NCBI RefSeq assembly: GCF_026212465.1
Contig: NC_080063.1
Coordinates: forward strand, 2,730,501 to 2,794,500
Source of the DNA: Amaranthus tricolor
Taxonomy: Eukaryota; Streptophyta; Magnoliopsida; Caryophyllales; Amaranthaceae
Length of the DNA stretch: 64,000 bases
Reading direction: 5' to 3'
How positions within the stretch are numbered: the first letter of the stretch is position 1; the number at the start of each line of letters is the position of its first letter. The notes under the pieces are model-generated. The model was given only the letters and a program-made list of their open reading frames with translations, made no database searches and was not told the DNA's origin. A program made the position numbers and the translations under genes. This document shows, piece by piece, positions 43,789 to 57,172 of the stretch.

Positions 43789-46700
43789 TGGTCAATGACG
43801 AATGAATGATGAAGAATGAACAAGGATCAATGATCAATGAAGAATGAACGATGAAGAATGAACAAGGATCAATGATCAATGACGAATGAACGATGAAGAA
43901 TGAACAAGGATCAATGATCAATGAAGAATGAACGATGAAGAATGAACAAGGATCAATGGTCAATGACGAATGAACGATGAAGAATGAACAAGGATCAATG
44001 ATCAATGAAGAATGAACGATGAAGAATGAACCAGGATCAATGCTCAATGACGAATGAACGATGAAGAATGAACAAGGATCAATGATCAATGAAGAATGAA
44101 CGATAAAGAATGAACAAGGATCAATGATCAATGAAGAATGAACGATGAAGAATGAAAAAGGATTAATGGTCAATGACGAATGAACGATGAAGAATGAACA
44201 AGGATCAATGATCAATGAAGAATGAACGATGAATAATGAACAAGGATCATTGATCAATGAAGAATGAACGATGAAGAATGAACAAGGATCAATGATCAAT
44301 GATGAATGAACGATGAAGAATGAACAAGGATCAATGATCAATGATGAATGAACGATGAAGAATGAACAAGGATCAATGATCAATGAAGAATGAACGATGA
44401 AGAATGAACAAGGATCAATGCTCAATGACGAATGAACGATGAAGAATGAACAAGATTCAATGATCAATGAAGAATGAACGATGAAGAATGAACAAGGATC
44501 AATGCTCAATGACGAATGAACGATGAAGAATGAACAAGGATCAATGATCAATGAAGAATGAACGATGAAGAATGAACTAGGATCAATGGTCAATGACGAA
44601 TGAACGATGAAGAATGAACAAGGATCAATGATCAATAAAGTATGAACGATGAAGAATGAACAAGTATCAATGATCAATGATGAATGAACGATGAAGAATG
44701 AAAAAGGATTAATGGTCAATGACGAATGAACGATGAAGATTGAACAAGGATCAATGATCAATGAAGAATGAACGATGAAGAATGAACAAGGATCAGTGCT
44801 CAATGACGAATGAACGATGAAGAATGAACAAGGATCACTGATCAATGAAGAATGAACGATGAAGAATGAACAAGGATCAATGATCAATGAAGAATGAACG
44901 ATGAAGAATGAACAAGGATCAATGATCAATGAAGAATAAACGATGAAGAATGAACAAGGATCAATGATCAATGACGAATGAACGATGAAGAATGAACAAG
45001 GATCAATGATCAATGAAGAATGAACGATGAAGAATGAACAAGGATCAATGGTCAATGACGAATGAACGATGAAGAATGAACAAGGATCAATGATCAATGA
45101 AGAATGAACGATGAAGAATGAACCAGGATCAATGCTCAATGACGAATGAACGATGAAGAATGAAAAAGGATCAATGATCAATGAAGAATGAACGATAAAG
45201 AATGAACAAGGATCAATGATCAATGAAGAATGAACGATGAAGAATGAAAAAGGATTAATGGTCAATGACGAATTAACGATGAAGAATGAACAAGGATCAA
45301 TGATCAATGAAGAATGAACGATGAATAATGAACAAGGATCAATGATCAATGAAGAATGAACGATGAAGAATGAACAAGGATCAATGATCAATGACGAATG
45401 AACGATGAAGAATGAACAAGGATCAATGATCAATGAAGAATGAACGATGAAGAATGAACAAGGATCAATGCTCAATGACGAATGAACGATGAAGAATGAA
45501 CAAGGTTCAATGATCAATGAAGAATGAACGATGAAGAATGAACAAGGATCAATGCTCAATGACGAATGAACGATGAAGAATGAACAAGGATCAATGATCA
45601 ATGAAGAATGAACGATGAAGAATGAACTAGGATCAATGGTCAATGACGAATGAACGATGAAGAATGAACAAGGATCAATGATCAATAAAGTATGAACGAT
45701 GAAGAATGAACAAGGATCAATGATCAATGATGAATGAACGATGAAGAATGAAAAAGGATTAATGGTCAATGACGAATGAACGATGAAGATTGAACAAGGA
45801 TCAATGATCAATGAAGAATGAACGATGAAGAATGAACAAGGATCAGTGCTCAATGACGAATGAACGATGAAGAATGAACAAGGATCAATGATCAATGAAG
45901 AATGAACGATGAAGAATGAACAAGGATCAATGATCAATGAAGAATGAACGATGAAGAATGAACAAGGATCAATGATCAATGAAGAATGAACGATAAAGAA
46001 TGAACAAGGATCAATGATCAATGAAGAATGAACGATGAAGAATGAAAAAGGATTAATGGTCAATGACGAATTAACGATGAAGAATGAACAAGGATCAATG
46101 ATCAATGAAGAATGAACGATGAAGAATGAACAAGGATCAATGATCAATGAAGAATGAACGATGAAGAATGAACAAGGATCAATGGTCAATGACGAATGAA
46201 CGATGAAGAATGAACAAGGATCAATGATCAATGAAGAATGAACGATGAAGAATGAACCAGGATCAATGCTCAATGACGAATGAACGATGAAGAATGAACA
46301 AGGATCAATGATCAATGAAGAATGAACGATAAAGAATGACTAAGGATCAATGATCAATGAAGAATGAACGATGAATAATGAACAAGGATCAATGATCAAT
46401 GAAGAATGAACGATGAAGAATGAACAAGGATCAATGATCAATGACGAATGAACGATGAAGAATGAACAAGGATCAATGATCAATGAAGAATGAACGATGA
46501 AGAATGAACAAGGATCAATGCTCAATGACGAATGAACGATGAAGAATGAACAAGGATCAATGATCAATGAAGAATGAACGATGAAGAATGAACCAGGATC
46601 AATGCTCAATGACGAATGAACGATGAAGAATGAACAAGGATCAATGATTAATGAAGAATGCACGATAAAGAATGACTAAGGATCAATGATCAATGAAGAA

Positions 46701-46892
46701 TGAACGATGAATAATGAACAAGGATCAATGATCAATGAAGAATGAACGATGAAGAATGAACAAGGATCAATGATCAATGACGAATGAACGATGAAGAATG
46801 AACAAGGATCAATGATCAATGAAGAATGAACGATGAAGAATGAACAAGGATCAATGCTCAATGACGAATGAACGATGAAGAATGAACAAGGA

Positions 46893-47288
46893 TCAATGAT
46901 CAATGAAGAATGAACAAGGATCAATGGTCAATGACGAATGAACGATGAAGAATGAACAAGGATCAATGATCAATAAAGTATGAACGATGAAGAATGAACA
47001 AGGATCAATGATCAATGATGAATGAACGATGAAGAATGAAAAAGGATTAATGGTCAATGACGAATGAACGATGAAGATTGAACAAGGATCAATGATCAAT
47101 GAAGAATGAACGATGAAGAATGAACAAGGATCAGTGCTCAGTGACGAATGAACGATGAAGAATGAACAAGGTTCAATGATCAATGAAGAATGAACGATGA
47201 AGAATGAACAAGGATCAATGCTCAATGACGAATGAATGATGAAGAATGAACAAGGATCAATGATCAATGAAGAATGAACAAGGATCAA
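46893..47288. repeat. 364-bp cassette copy 3
   Basis: Short units start at 46888 and 47252. It lies 3,500 bp from copy 2. The GGTC monomer after the second short unit has the private variant GACATATG (near 47298). Confidence 0.87.
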
Positions 47289-50200
47289 TGGTCAATGACA
47301 TATGAACGATGAAGAATGAACAAGGATCAATGATCAATGAAGAATGAACGATGAAGAATGAACAAGGATCAATGATCAATGACGAATGAACAATGAAGAA
47401 TGAACAAGGATCAATGATCAATGAAGAATGAACGATGAAGAATGAACAAGGATCAATGGTCAATGACGAATGAACGATGAAGAATGAACAAGGATCAATG
47501 ATCAATGAAGAATGAACGATGAAGAATGAACCAGGATCAATGCTCAATGACGAATGAACGATGAAGAATGAACAAGGATCAATGATCAATGAAGAATGAA
47601 CGATAAAGAATGAACAAGGATCAATGATCAATGAAGAATGAACGATGAAGAATGAAAAAGGATTAATGGTCAATGACGAATGAACGATGAAGAATGAACA
47701 AGGATCAATGATCAATGAAGAATGAACGATGAATAATGAACAAGGATCAATGATCAATGAAGAATGAATGATGAAGAATGAACAAGGATCAATGATCAAT
47801 GATGAATGAACGATGAAGAATGAACAAGGATCAATGATCAATGATGAATGAACGATGAAGAATGAACAAGGATCAATGATCAATGAAGAATGAACGATGA
47901 AGAATGAACAAGGATCAATGCTCAATGACGAATGAACGATGAAGAATGAACAAGATTCAATGATCAATGAAGAATGAACGATGAAGAATGAACAAGGATC
48001 AATGCTCAATGACGAATGAACGATGAAGAATGAACAAGGATCAATGATCAATGAAGAATGAACGATGAAGAATGAACTAGGATCAATGGTCAATGACGAA
48101 TGAACGATGAAGAATGAACAAGGATCAATGATCAATAAAGTATGAACGATGAAGAATGAACAAGGATCAATGATCAATGATGAATGAACGATGAAGAATG
48201 AAAAATGATTAATGGTCAATGACGAATGAACGATGAAGATTGAACAAGGATCAATGATCAATGAAGAATGAACGATGAAGAATGAACAAGGATCAGTGCT
48301 CAATGACGAATGAACGATGAAGAATGAACAAGGATCACTGATCAATGAAGAATGAACGATGAAGAATGAACAAGGATCAATGATCAATGAAGAATGAACG
48401 ATGAAGAATGAACAAGGATCAATGATCAATGAAGAATAAACGATGAAGAATGAACAAGGATCAATGATCAATGACGAATGAACGATGAAGAATGAACAAG
48501 GATCAATGATCAATGAAGAATGAACGATGAAGAATGAACAAGGATCAATGGTCAATGACGAATGAACGATGAAGAATGAACAAGGATCAATGATCAATGA
48601 AGAATGAACGATGAAGAATGAACCAGGATCAATGCTCAATGACGAATAAACGATGAAGAATGAAAAAGGATCAATGATCAATGAAGAATGAACGATAAAG
48701 AATGAACAAGGATCAATGATCAATGAAGAATGAACGATGAAGAATGAAAAAGGATTAATGGTCAATGACGAATTAACGATGAAGAATGAACAAGGATCAA
48801 TGATCAATGAAGAATGAACGATGAATAATGAACAAGGATCAATGATCAATGAAGAATGAACGATGAAGAATGAACAAGGATCAATGATCAATGACGAATG
48901 AACGATGAAGAATGAACAAGGATCAATGATCAATGAAGAATGAACGATGAAGAATGAACAAGGATCAATGCTCAATGACGAATGAACGATGAAGAATGAA
49001 CAAGGTTCAATGATCAATGAAGAATGAACGATGAAGAATGAACAAGGATCAATGCTCAATGACGAATGAACGATGAAGAATGAACAAGGATCAATGATCA
49101 ATGAAGAATGAACGATGAAGAATGAACTAGGATCAATGGTCAATGACGAATGAACGATGAAGAATGAACAAGGATCAATGATCAATAAAGTATGAACGAT
49201 GAAGAATGAACAAGGATCAATGATCAATGATGAATGAACGATGAAGAATGAAAAAGGATTAATGGTCAATGACGAATGAACGATGAAGATTGAACAAGGA
49301 TCAATGATCAATGAAGAATGAACGATGAAGAATGAACAAGGATCAGTGCTCAATGACGAATGAACGATGAAGAATGAACAAGGATCAATGATCAATGAAG
49401 AATGAACGATGAAGAATGAACAAGGATCAATGATCAATGAAGAATGAACGATGAAGAATGAACAAGGATCAATGATCAATGAAGAATGAACGATAAAGAA
49501 TGAACAAGGATCAATGATCAATGAAGAATGAACGATGAAGAATGAAAAAGGATTAATGGTCAATGACGAATTAACGATGAAGAATGAACAAGGATCAATG
49601 ATCAATGAAGAATGAACGATGAAGAATGAACAAGGATCAATGATCAATGACGAATGAACGATGAAGAATGAACAAGGATCAATGATCAATGAAGAATGAA
49701 CGATGAAGAATGAACAAGGATCAATGGTCAATGACGAATGAACGATGAAGAATGAACAAGGATCAATGATCAATGAAGAATGAACGATGAAGAATGAACC
49801 AGGATCAATGCTCAATGACGAATGAACGATGAAGAATGAACAAGGATCAATGATCAATGAAGAATGAACGATGAAGAATGAACAAGGATCAATGGTCAAT
49901 GACGAATGAACGATGAAGAATGAACAAGGATCAATGATCAATGAAGAATGAATGATGAAGAATGAACCAGGATCAATGCTCAATGACGAATGAACGATGA
50001 AGAATGAACAAGGATCAATGATCAATGAAGAATGAACGATAAAGAATGACTAAGGATCAATGATCAATGAAGAATGAACGATGAATAATGAACAAGGATC
50101 AATGATCAATGAAGAATGAACGATGAAGAATGAACAAGGATCAATGATCAATGACGAATGAACGATGAAGAATGAACAAGGATCAATGATTAATGAAGAA

Positions 50201-51176
50201 TGAACGATGAAGAATGAACAAGGATCAATGCTCAATGACGAATGAACGATGAAGAATGAACAAGGATCAATGATCAATGAAGAATGAACAAGGATCAATG
50301 GTCAATGACGAATGAACGATGAAGAATGAACAAGGATCAATGATCAATAAAGTATGAACGATGAAGAATGAACAAGGATCAATGATCAATGATGAATGAA
50401 CGATGAAGAATGAAAAAGGATTAATGGTCAATGACGAATGAACGATGAAGATTGAACAAGGATCAATGATCAATGAAGAATGAACGATGAAGAATGAACA
50501 AGGATCAGTGCTCAGTGACGAATGAACGATGAAGAATGAACAAGGTTCAATGATCAATGAAGAATGAACGATGAAGAATGAACAAGGATCAATGATCAAT
50601 GACGAATGAACAATGAAGAATGAACAAGGATCAATGATCAATGAAGAATGAACGATGAAGAATGAACAAGGATCAATGGTCAATGACGAATGAACGATGA
50701 AGAATGAACAAGGATCAATGATCAATGAAGAATGAACGATGAAGAATGAACCAGGATCAATGCTCAATGACGAATGAACGATGAAGAATGAACAAGGATC
50801 AATGGTCAATGACGAATGAACGATGAAGAATGAACAAGGATCAATGATCAATGAAGAATGAATGATGAAGAATGAACCAGGATCAATGCTCAATGACGAA
50901 TGAACGATGAAGAATGAACAAGGATCAATGATCAATGAAGAATGAACGATAAAGAATGACTAAGGATCAATGATCAATGAAGAATGAACGATGAATAATG
51001 AACAAGGATCAATGATCAATGAAGAATGAACGATGAAGAATGAACAAGGATCAATGATCAATGACGAATGAACGATGAAGAATGAACAAGGATCAATGAT
51101 TAATGAAGAATGAACGATGAAGAATGAACAAGGATCAATGCTCAATGACGAATGAACGATGAAGAATGAACAAGGA

Positions 51177-51572
51177 TCAATGATCAATGAAGAATGAACA
51201 AGGATCAATGTTCAATGACGAATGAACGATGAAGAATGAACAAGGATCAATGATCAATAAAGTATGAACGATGAAGAATGAACAAGGATCAATGATCAAT
51301 GATGAATGAACGATGAAGAATGAAAAAGGATTAATGGTCAATGACGAATGAACGATGAAGATTGAACAAGGATCAATGATCAATGAAGAATGAACGATGA
51401 AGAATGAACAAGGATCAGTGCTCAGTGACGAATGAACGATGAAGAATGAACAAGGTTCAATGATCAATGAAGAATGAACGATGAAGAATGAACAAGGATC
51501 AATGCTCAATGACGAATGAATGATGAAGAATGAACAAGGATCAATGATCAATGAAGAATGAACAAGGATCAA
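51177..51572. repeat. 364-bp cassette copy 4
   Basis: Short units start at 51172 and 51536. It lies 4,284 bp from copy 3. The first GGTC monomer is changed to GTTC near 51210. A related but incomplete version at about 50262-50560 has only the left short unit and the CAGTGCTCAGTGACG variant. Confidence 0.86.
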
Positions 51573-54382
51573 TGGTCAATGACGAATGAACGATGAAGAA
51601 TGAACAAGGATCAATGATCAATGAAGAATGAACGATGAAGAATGAACAAGGATCAATGATCAATGACGAATGAACAATGAAGAATGAACAAGGATCAATG
51701 ATCAATGAAGAATGAACGATGAAGAATGAACAAGGATCAATGGTCAATGACGAATGAACGATGAAGAATGAACAAGGATCAATGATCAATGAAGAATGAA
51801 CGATGAAGAATGAACCAGGATCAATGCTCAATGACGAATGAACGATGAAGAATGAACAAGGATCAATGATCAATGAAGAATGAACGATAAAGAATGAACA
51901 AGGATCAATGATCAATGAAGAATGAACGATGAAGAATGAAAAAGGATTAATGGTCAATGACGAATGAACGATGAAGAATGAACAAGGATCAATGATCAAT
52001 GAAGAATGAACGATGAATAATGAACAAGGATCAATGATCAATGAAGAATGAACGATGAAGAATGAACAAGGATCAATGATCAATGATGAATGAACGATGA
52101 AGAATGAACAAGGATCAATGATCAATGATGAACGAACGATGAAGAATGAACAAGGATCAATGATCAATGAAGAATGAACGATGAAGAATGAACAAGGATC
52201 AATGCTCAATGACGAATGAACGATGAAGAATGAACAAGATTCAATGATCAATGAAGAATGAACGATGAAGAATGAACAAGGATCAATGCTCAATGACGAA
52301 TGAACGATGAAGAATGAACAAGGATCAATGATCAATGAAGAATGAACGATGAAGAATGAACTAGGATCAATGGTCAATGACGAATGAACGATGAAGAATG
52401 AACAAGGATCAATGATCAATAAAGTATGAACGATGAAGAATGAACAAGGATCAATGATCAATGATGAATGAACGATGAAGAATGAAAAAGGATTAATGGC
52501 CAATGACGAATGAACGATGAAGATTGAACAAGGATCAATGATCAATGAAGAATGAACGATGAAGAATGAACAAGGATCAGTGCTCAATGACGAATGAACG
52601 ATGAAGAATGAACAAGGATCACTGATCAATGAAGAATGAACGATGAAGAATGAACAAGGATCAATGATCAATGAAGAATGAACGATGAAGAATGAACAAG
52701 GATCAATGATCAATGAAGAATAAACGATGAAGAATGAACAAGGATCAATGATCAATGACGAATGAACGATGAAGAATGAACAAGGATCAATGATCAATGA
52801 AGAATGAACGATGAAGAATGAACAAGGATCAATGGTCAATGACGAATGAACGATGAAGAATGAACAAGGATCAATGATCAATGAAGAATGAACGATGAAG
52901 AATGAACCAGGATCAATGCTCAATGACGAATGAACGATGAAGAATGAAAAAGGATCAATGATCAATGAAGAATGAACGATAAAGAATGAACAAGGATCAA
53001 TAATCAATGAAGAATGAACGATGAAGAATGAAAAAGGATTAATGGTCAATGACGAATTAACGATGAAGAATGAACAAGGATCAATGATCAATGAAGAATG
53101 AACGATGAATAATGAACAAGGATCAATGATCAATGAAGAATGAACGATGAAGAATGAACAAGGATCAATGATCAATGACGAATGAACGATGAAGAATGAA
53201 CAAGGATCAATGATCAATGAAGAATGAACGATGAAGAATGAACAAGGATCAATGCTCAATGACGAATGAACGATGAAGAATGAACAAGGTTCAATGATCA
53301 ATGAAGAATGAACGATGAAGAATGAACAAGGATCAATGCTCAATGACGAATGAACGATGAAGAATGAACAAGGATCAATGATCAATGAAGAATGAACGAT
53401 GAAGAATGAACTAGGATCAATGGTCAATGACGAATGAACGATGAAGAATGAACAAGGATCAATGATCAATAAAGTATGAACGATGAAGAATGAACAAGGA
53501 TCAATGATCAATGATGAATGAACGATGAAGAATGAAAAAGGATTAATGGTCAATGACGAATGAACGATGAAGATTGAACAAGGATCAATGATCAATGAAG
53601 AATGAACGATGAAGAATGAACAAGGATCAGTGCTCAATGACGAATGAACGATGAAGAATGAACAAGGATCAATGATCAATGAAGAATGAACGATGAAGAA
53701 TGAACAAGGATCAATGATCAATGAAGAATGAACGATGAAGAATGAACAAGGATCAATGATCAATGAAGAATGAACGATAAAGAATGAACAAGGATTAATG
53801 ATCAATGAAGAATGAACGATGAAGAATGAAAAAGGATTAATGGTCAATGACGAATTAACGATGAAGAATGAACAAGGATCAATGATCAATGAAGAATGAA
53901 CGATGAAGAATGAACAAGGATCAATGATCAATGACGAATGAACGATGAAGAATGAACAAGGATCAATGATCAATGAAGAATGAACGATGAAGAATGAACA
54001 AGGATCAATGGTCAATGACGAATGAACGATGAAGAATGAACAAGGATCAATGATCAATGAAGAATGAACGATGAAGAATGAACCAGGATCAATGCTCAAT
54101 GACGAATGAACGATGAAGAATGAACAAGGATCAATGATCAATGAAGAATGAACGATAAAGAATGACTAAGGATCAATGATCAATGAAGAATGAACGATGA
54201 ATAATGAACAAGGATCAATGATCAATGAAGAATGAACGATGAAGAATGAACAAGGATCAATGATCAATGACGAATGAACGATGAAGAATGAACAAGGATC
54301 AATGATCAATGAAGAATGAACGATGAAGAATGAACAAGGATCAATGCTCAATGACGAATGAACGATGAAGAATGAACAAGGA

Positions 54383-54778
54383 TCAATGATCAATGAAGAA
54401 TGAACAAGGATCAATGGTCAATGACGAATGAACGATGAAGAATGAACAAGGATCAATGATCAATAAAGTATGAACGATGAAGAATGAACAAGGATCAATG
54501 ATCAATGATGAATGAACGATGAAGAATGAAAAAGGATTAATGGTCAATGACGAATGAACGATGAAGATTGAACAAGGATCAATGATCAATGAAGAATGAA
54601 CGATGAAGAATGAACAAGGATCAGTGCTCAGTGACGAATGAACGATGAAGAATGAACAAGGTTCAATGATCAATGAAGAATGAACGATGAAGAATGAACA
54701 AGGATCAATGCTCAATGACGAATGAATGATGAAGAATGAACAAGGATCAATGATCAATGAAGAATGAACAAGGATCAA
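54383..54778. repeat. 364-bp cassette copy 5
   Basis: Short units start at 54378 and 54742. It lies 3,206 bp from copy 4, inside copy 1 of the 5.4-kb HOR. Confidence 0.87.
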
Positions 54779-55693
54779 TGGTCAATGACGAATGAACGAT
54801 GAAGAATGAACAAGGATCAATGATCAATGAAGAATGAACGATGAAGAATGAACAAGGATCAATGATCAATGACGAATGAACGATGAAGAATGAACAAGGA
54901 TCAATGATCAATGAAGAATGAACGATGAAGAATGAACAAGGATCAATGGTCAATGACGAATGAACGATGAAGAATGAACAAGGATCAATGATCAATGAAG
55001 AATGAACGATGAAGAATGAACCAGGATCAATGCTCAATGACGAATGAACGATGAAGAATGAACAAGGATCAATGATCAATGAAGAATGAACGATAAAGAA
55101 TGAACAAGGATCAATGATCAATGAAGAATGAACGATGAAGAATGAAAAAGGATTAATGGTCAATGACGAATGAACGATGAAGAATGAACAAGGATCAATG
55201 ATCAATGAAGAATGAACGATGAATAATGAACAAGGATCAATGATCAATGAAGAATGAACGATGAAGAATGAACAAGGATCAATGATCAATGATGAATGAA
55301 CGATGAAGAATGAACAAGGATCAATGATCAATGAAGAATGAACGATGAAGAATGAACAAGGATCAATGCTCAATGACGAATGAACGATGAAGAATGAACA
55401 AGGTTCAATGATCAATGAAGAATGAACGATGAAGAATGAACAAGGATCAATGCTCAATGACGAATGAACGATGAAGAATGAACAAGGATCAATGATCAAT
55501 GAAGAATGAACGATGAAGAATGAACTAGGATCAATGGTCAATGACGAATGAACGATGAAGAATGAACAAGGATCAATGATCAATAAAGTATGAACGATGA
55601 AGAATGAACAAGGATCAATGATCAATGATGAATGAACGATGAAGAATGAAAAAGGATTAATGGTCAATGACGAATGAACGATGAAGATTGAAC

Positions 55694-55721
55694 AAGGATC
55701 AATGATCGATGAAGAATGAAC
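55694..55721. repeat. 28-bp short unit (type B: middle 14-mer missing)
   Basis: Here AATGATC is joined directly to GATGAAG, so the AATGAAGAATGAAC third is lost. This is a different breakpoint from the type A units. It recurs at 61126-61153 and 63016-63043 through the 5,432-bp and 1,890-bp duplications, so it represents one deletion copied three times. Confidence 0.88.
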
Positions 55722-56776
55722 AAGGATCAGTGCTCAATGACGAATGAACGATGAAGAATGAACAAGGATCAATGATCAATGAAGAATGAACGATGAAGAA
55801 TGAACAAGGATCAATGATCAATGAAGAATGAACGATGAAGAATGAACAAGGATCAATGATCAATGAAGAATGAACGATAAAGAATGAACAAGGATCAATG
55901 ATCAATGAAGAATGAACGATGAAGAATGAAAAAGGATTAATGGTCAATGACGAATTAACGATGAAGAATGAACAAGGATCAATGATCAATGAAGAATGAA
56001 CGATGAATAATGAACAAGGATCAATGATCAATGAAGAATGAACGATGAAGAATGAACAAGGATCAATGATCAATGAAGAATGAACGATGAAGAATGAACA
56101 AGGATCAATGATCAATGAAGAATGAACGATAAAGAATGAACAAGGATCAATGATCAATGAAGAATGAACGATGAAGAATGAAAAAGGATTAATGGTCAAT
56201 GACGAATTAACGATGAAGAATGAACAAGGATCAATGATCAATGAAGAATGAACGATATATAATGAACAAGGATCAATGATCAATGAAGAATGAACGATGA
56301 AGAATGAACAAGGATCAATGATCAATGACGAATGAACGATGAAGAATGAACAAGGATCAATGATCAATGAAGAATGAACGATGAAGAATGAACAAGGATC
56401 AATGGTCAATGACGAATGAACGATGAAGAATGAACAAGGATCAATGATCAATGAAGAATGAACGATGAAGAATGAACCAGGATCAATGCTCAATGACGAA
56501 TGAACGATGAAGAATGAACAAGGATCAATGATCAATGAAGAATGAACGATAAAGAATGAACAAGGATCAATGATCAATGAAGAATGAACGATGAATAATG
56601 AACAAGGATCAATGATCAATGAAGAATGAACGATGAAGAATGAACAAGGATCAATGATCAATGACGAATGAACGATGAAGAATGAACAAGGATCAATGAT
56701 CAATGAAGAATGAACGATGAAGAATGAACAAGGATCAATGCTCAATGACGAATGAACGATGAAGAATGAACAAGGA

Positions 56777-57172
56777 TCAATGATCAATGAAGAATGAACA
56801 AGGATCAATGGTCAATGACGAATGAACGATGAAGAATGAACAAGGATCAATGATCAATAAAGTATGAACGATGAAGAATGAACAAGGATCAATGATCAAT
56901 GATGAATGAACGATGAAGAATGAAAAAGGATTAATGGTCAATGACGAATGAACGATGAAGATTGAACAAGGATCAATGATCAATGAAGAATGAACGATGA
57001 AGAATGAACAAGGATCAGTGCTCAGTGACGAATGAACGATGAAGAATGAACAAGGTTCAATGATCAATGAAGAATGAACGATGAAGAATGAACAAGGATC
57101 AATGCTCAATGACGAATGAATGATGAAGAATGAACAAGGATCAATGATCAATGAAGAATGAACAAGGATCAA
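56777..57172. repeat. 364-bp cassette copy 6
   Basis: Short units start at 56772 and 57136. It lies 2,394 bp (57 x 42) from copy 5, at the right end of copy 1 of the 5.4-kb HOR. Confidence 0.87.

Larger units (their letters stand above)
39599..44700. repeat. Tandem HOR pair, offset 2,576 bp
   Basis: From 39599 onward the sequence recurs from 42175 at an offset of 2,576 bp (184 x 14). Markers: GACGAACGAACG with its variant base at 40079 and 42655, ATGACAAATG at 39735 and 42311, CAAGATTCAA at 41875 and 44451, and the 364-bp cassettes at 40817 and 43393. Private changes seen: 40181/42757 (T versus C), 40668/43244, 41231/43807, 44250 (CATTGATC), and a T near 41936 that is C at the matching base near 44512. 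The right limit is approximate. Confidence 0.82.

Noticed and set aside
47257..54141. Several minus-strand open frames of 850-920 codons in the right part (about 43757-46315, 47257-50025, 51541-54141)
   Set aside because: They are the same satellite frame in successive HOR copies, with non-synonymous variants at a high rate and frame breaks at each 28-bp unit.
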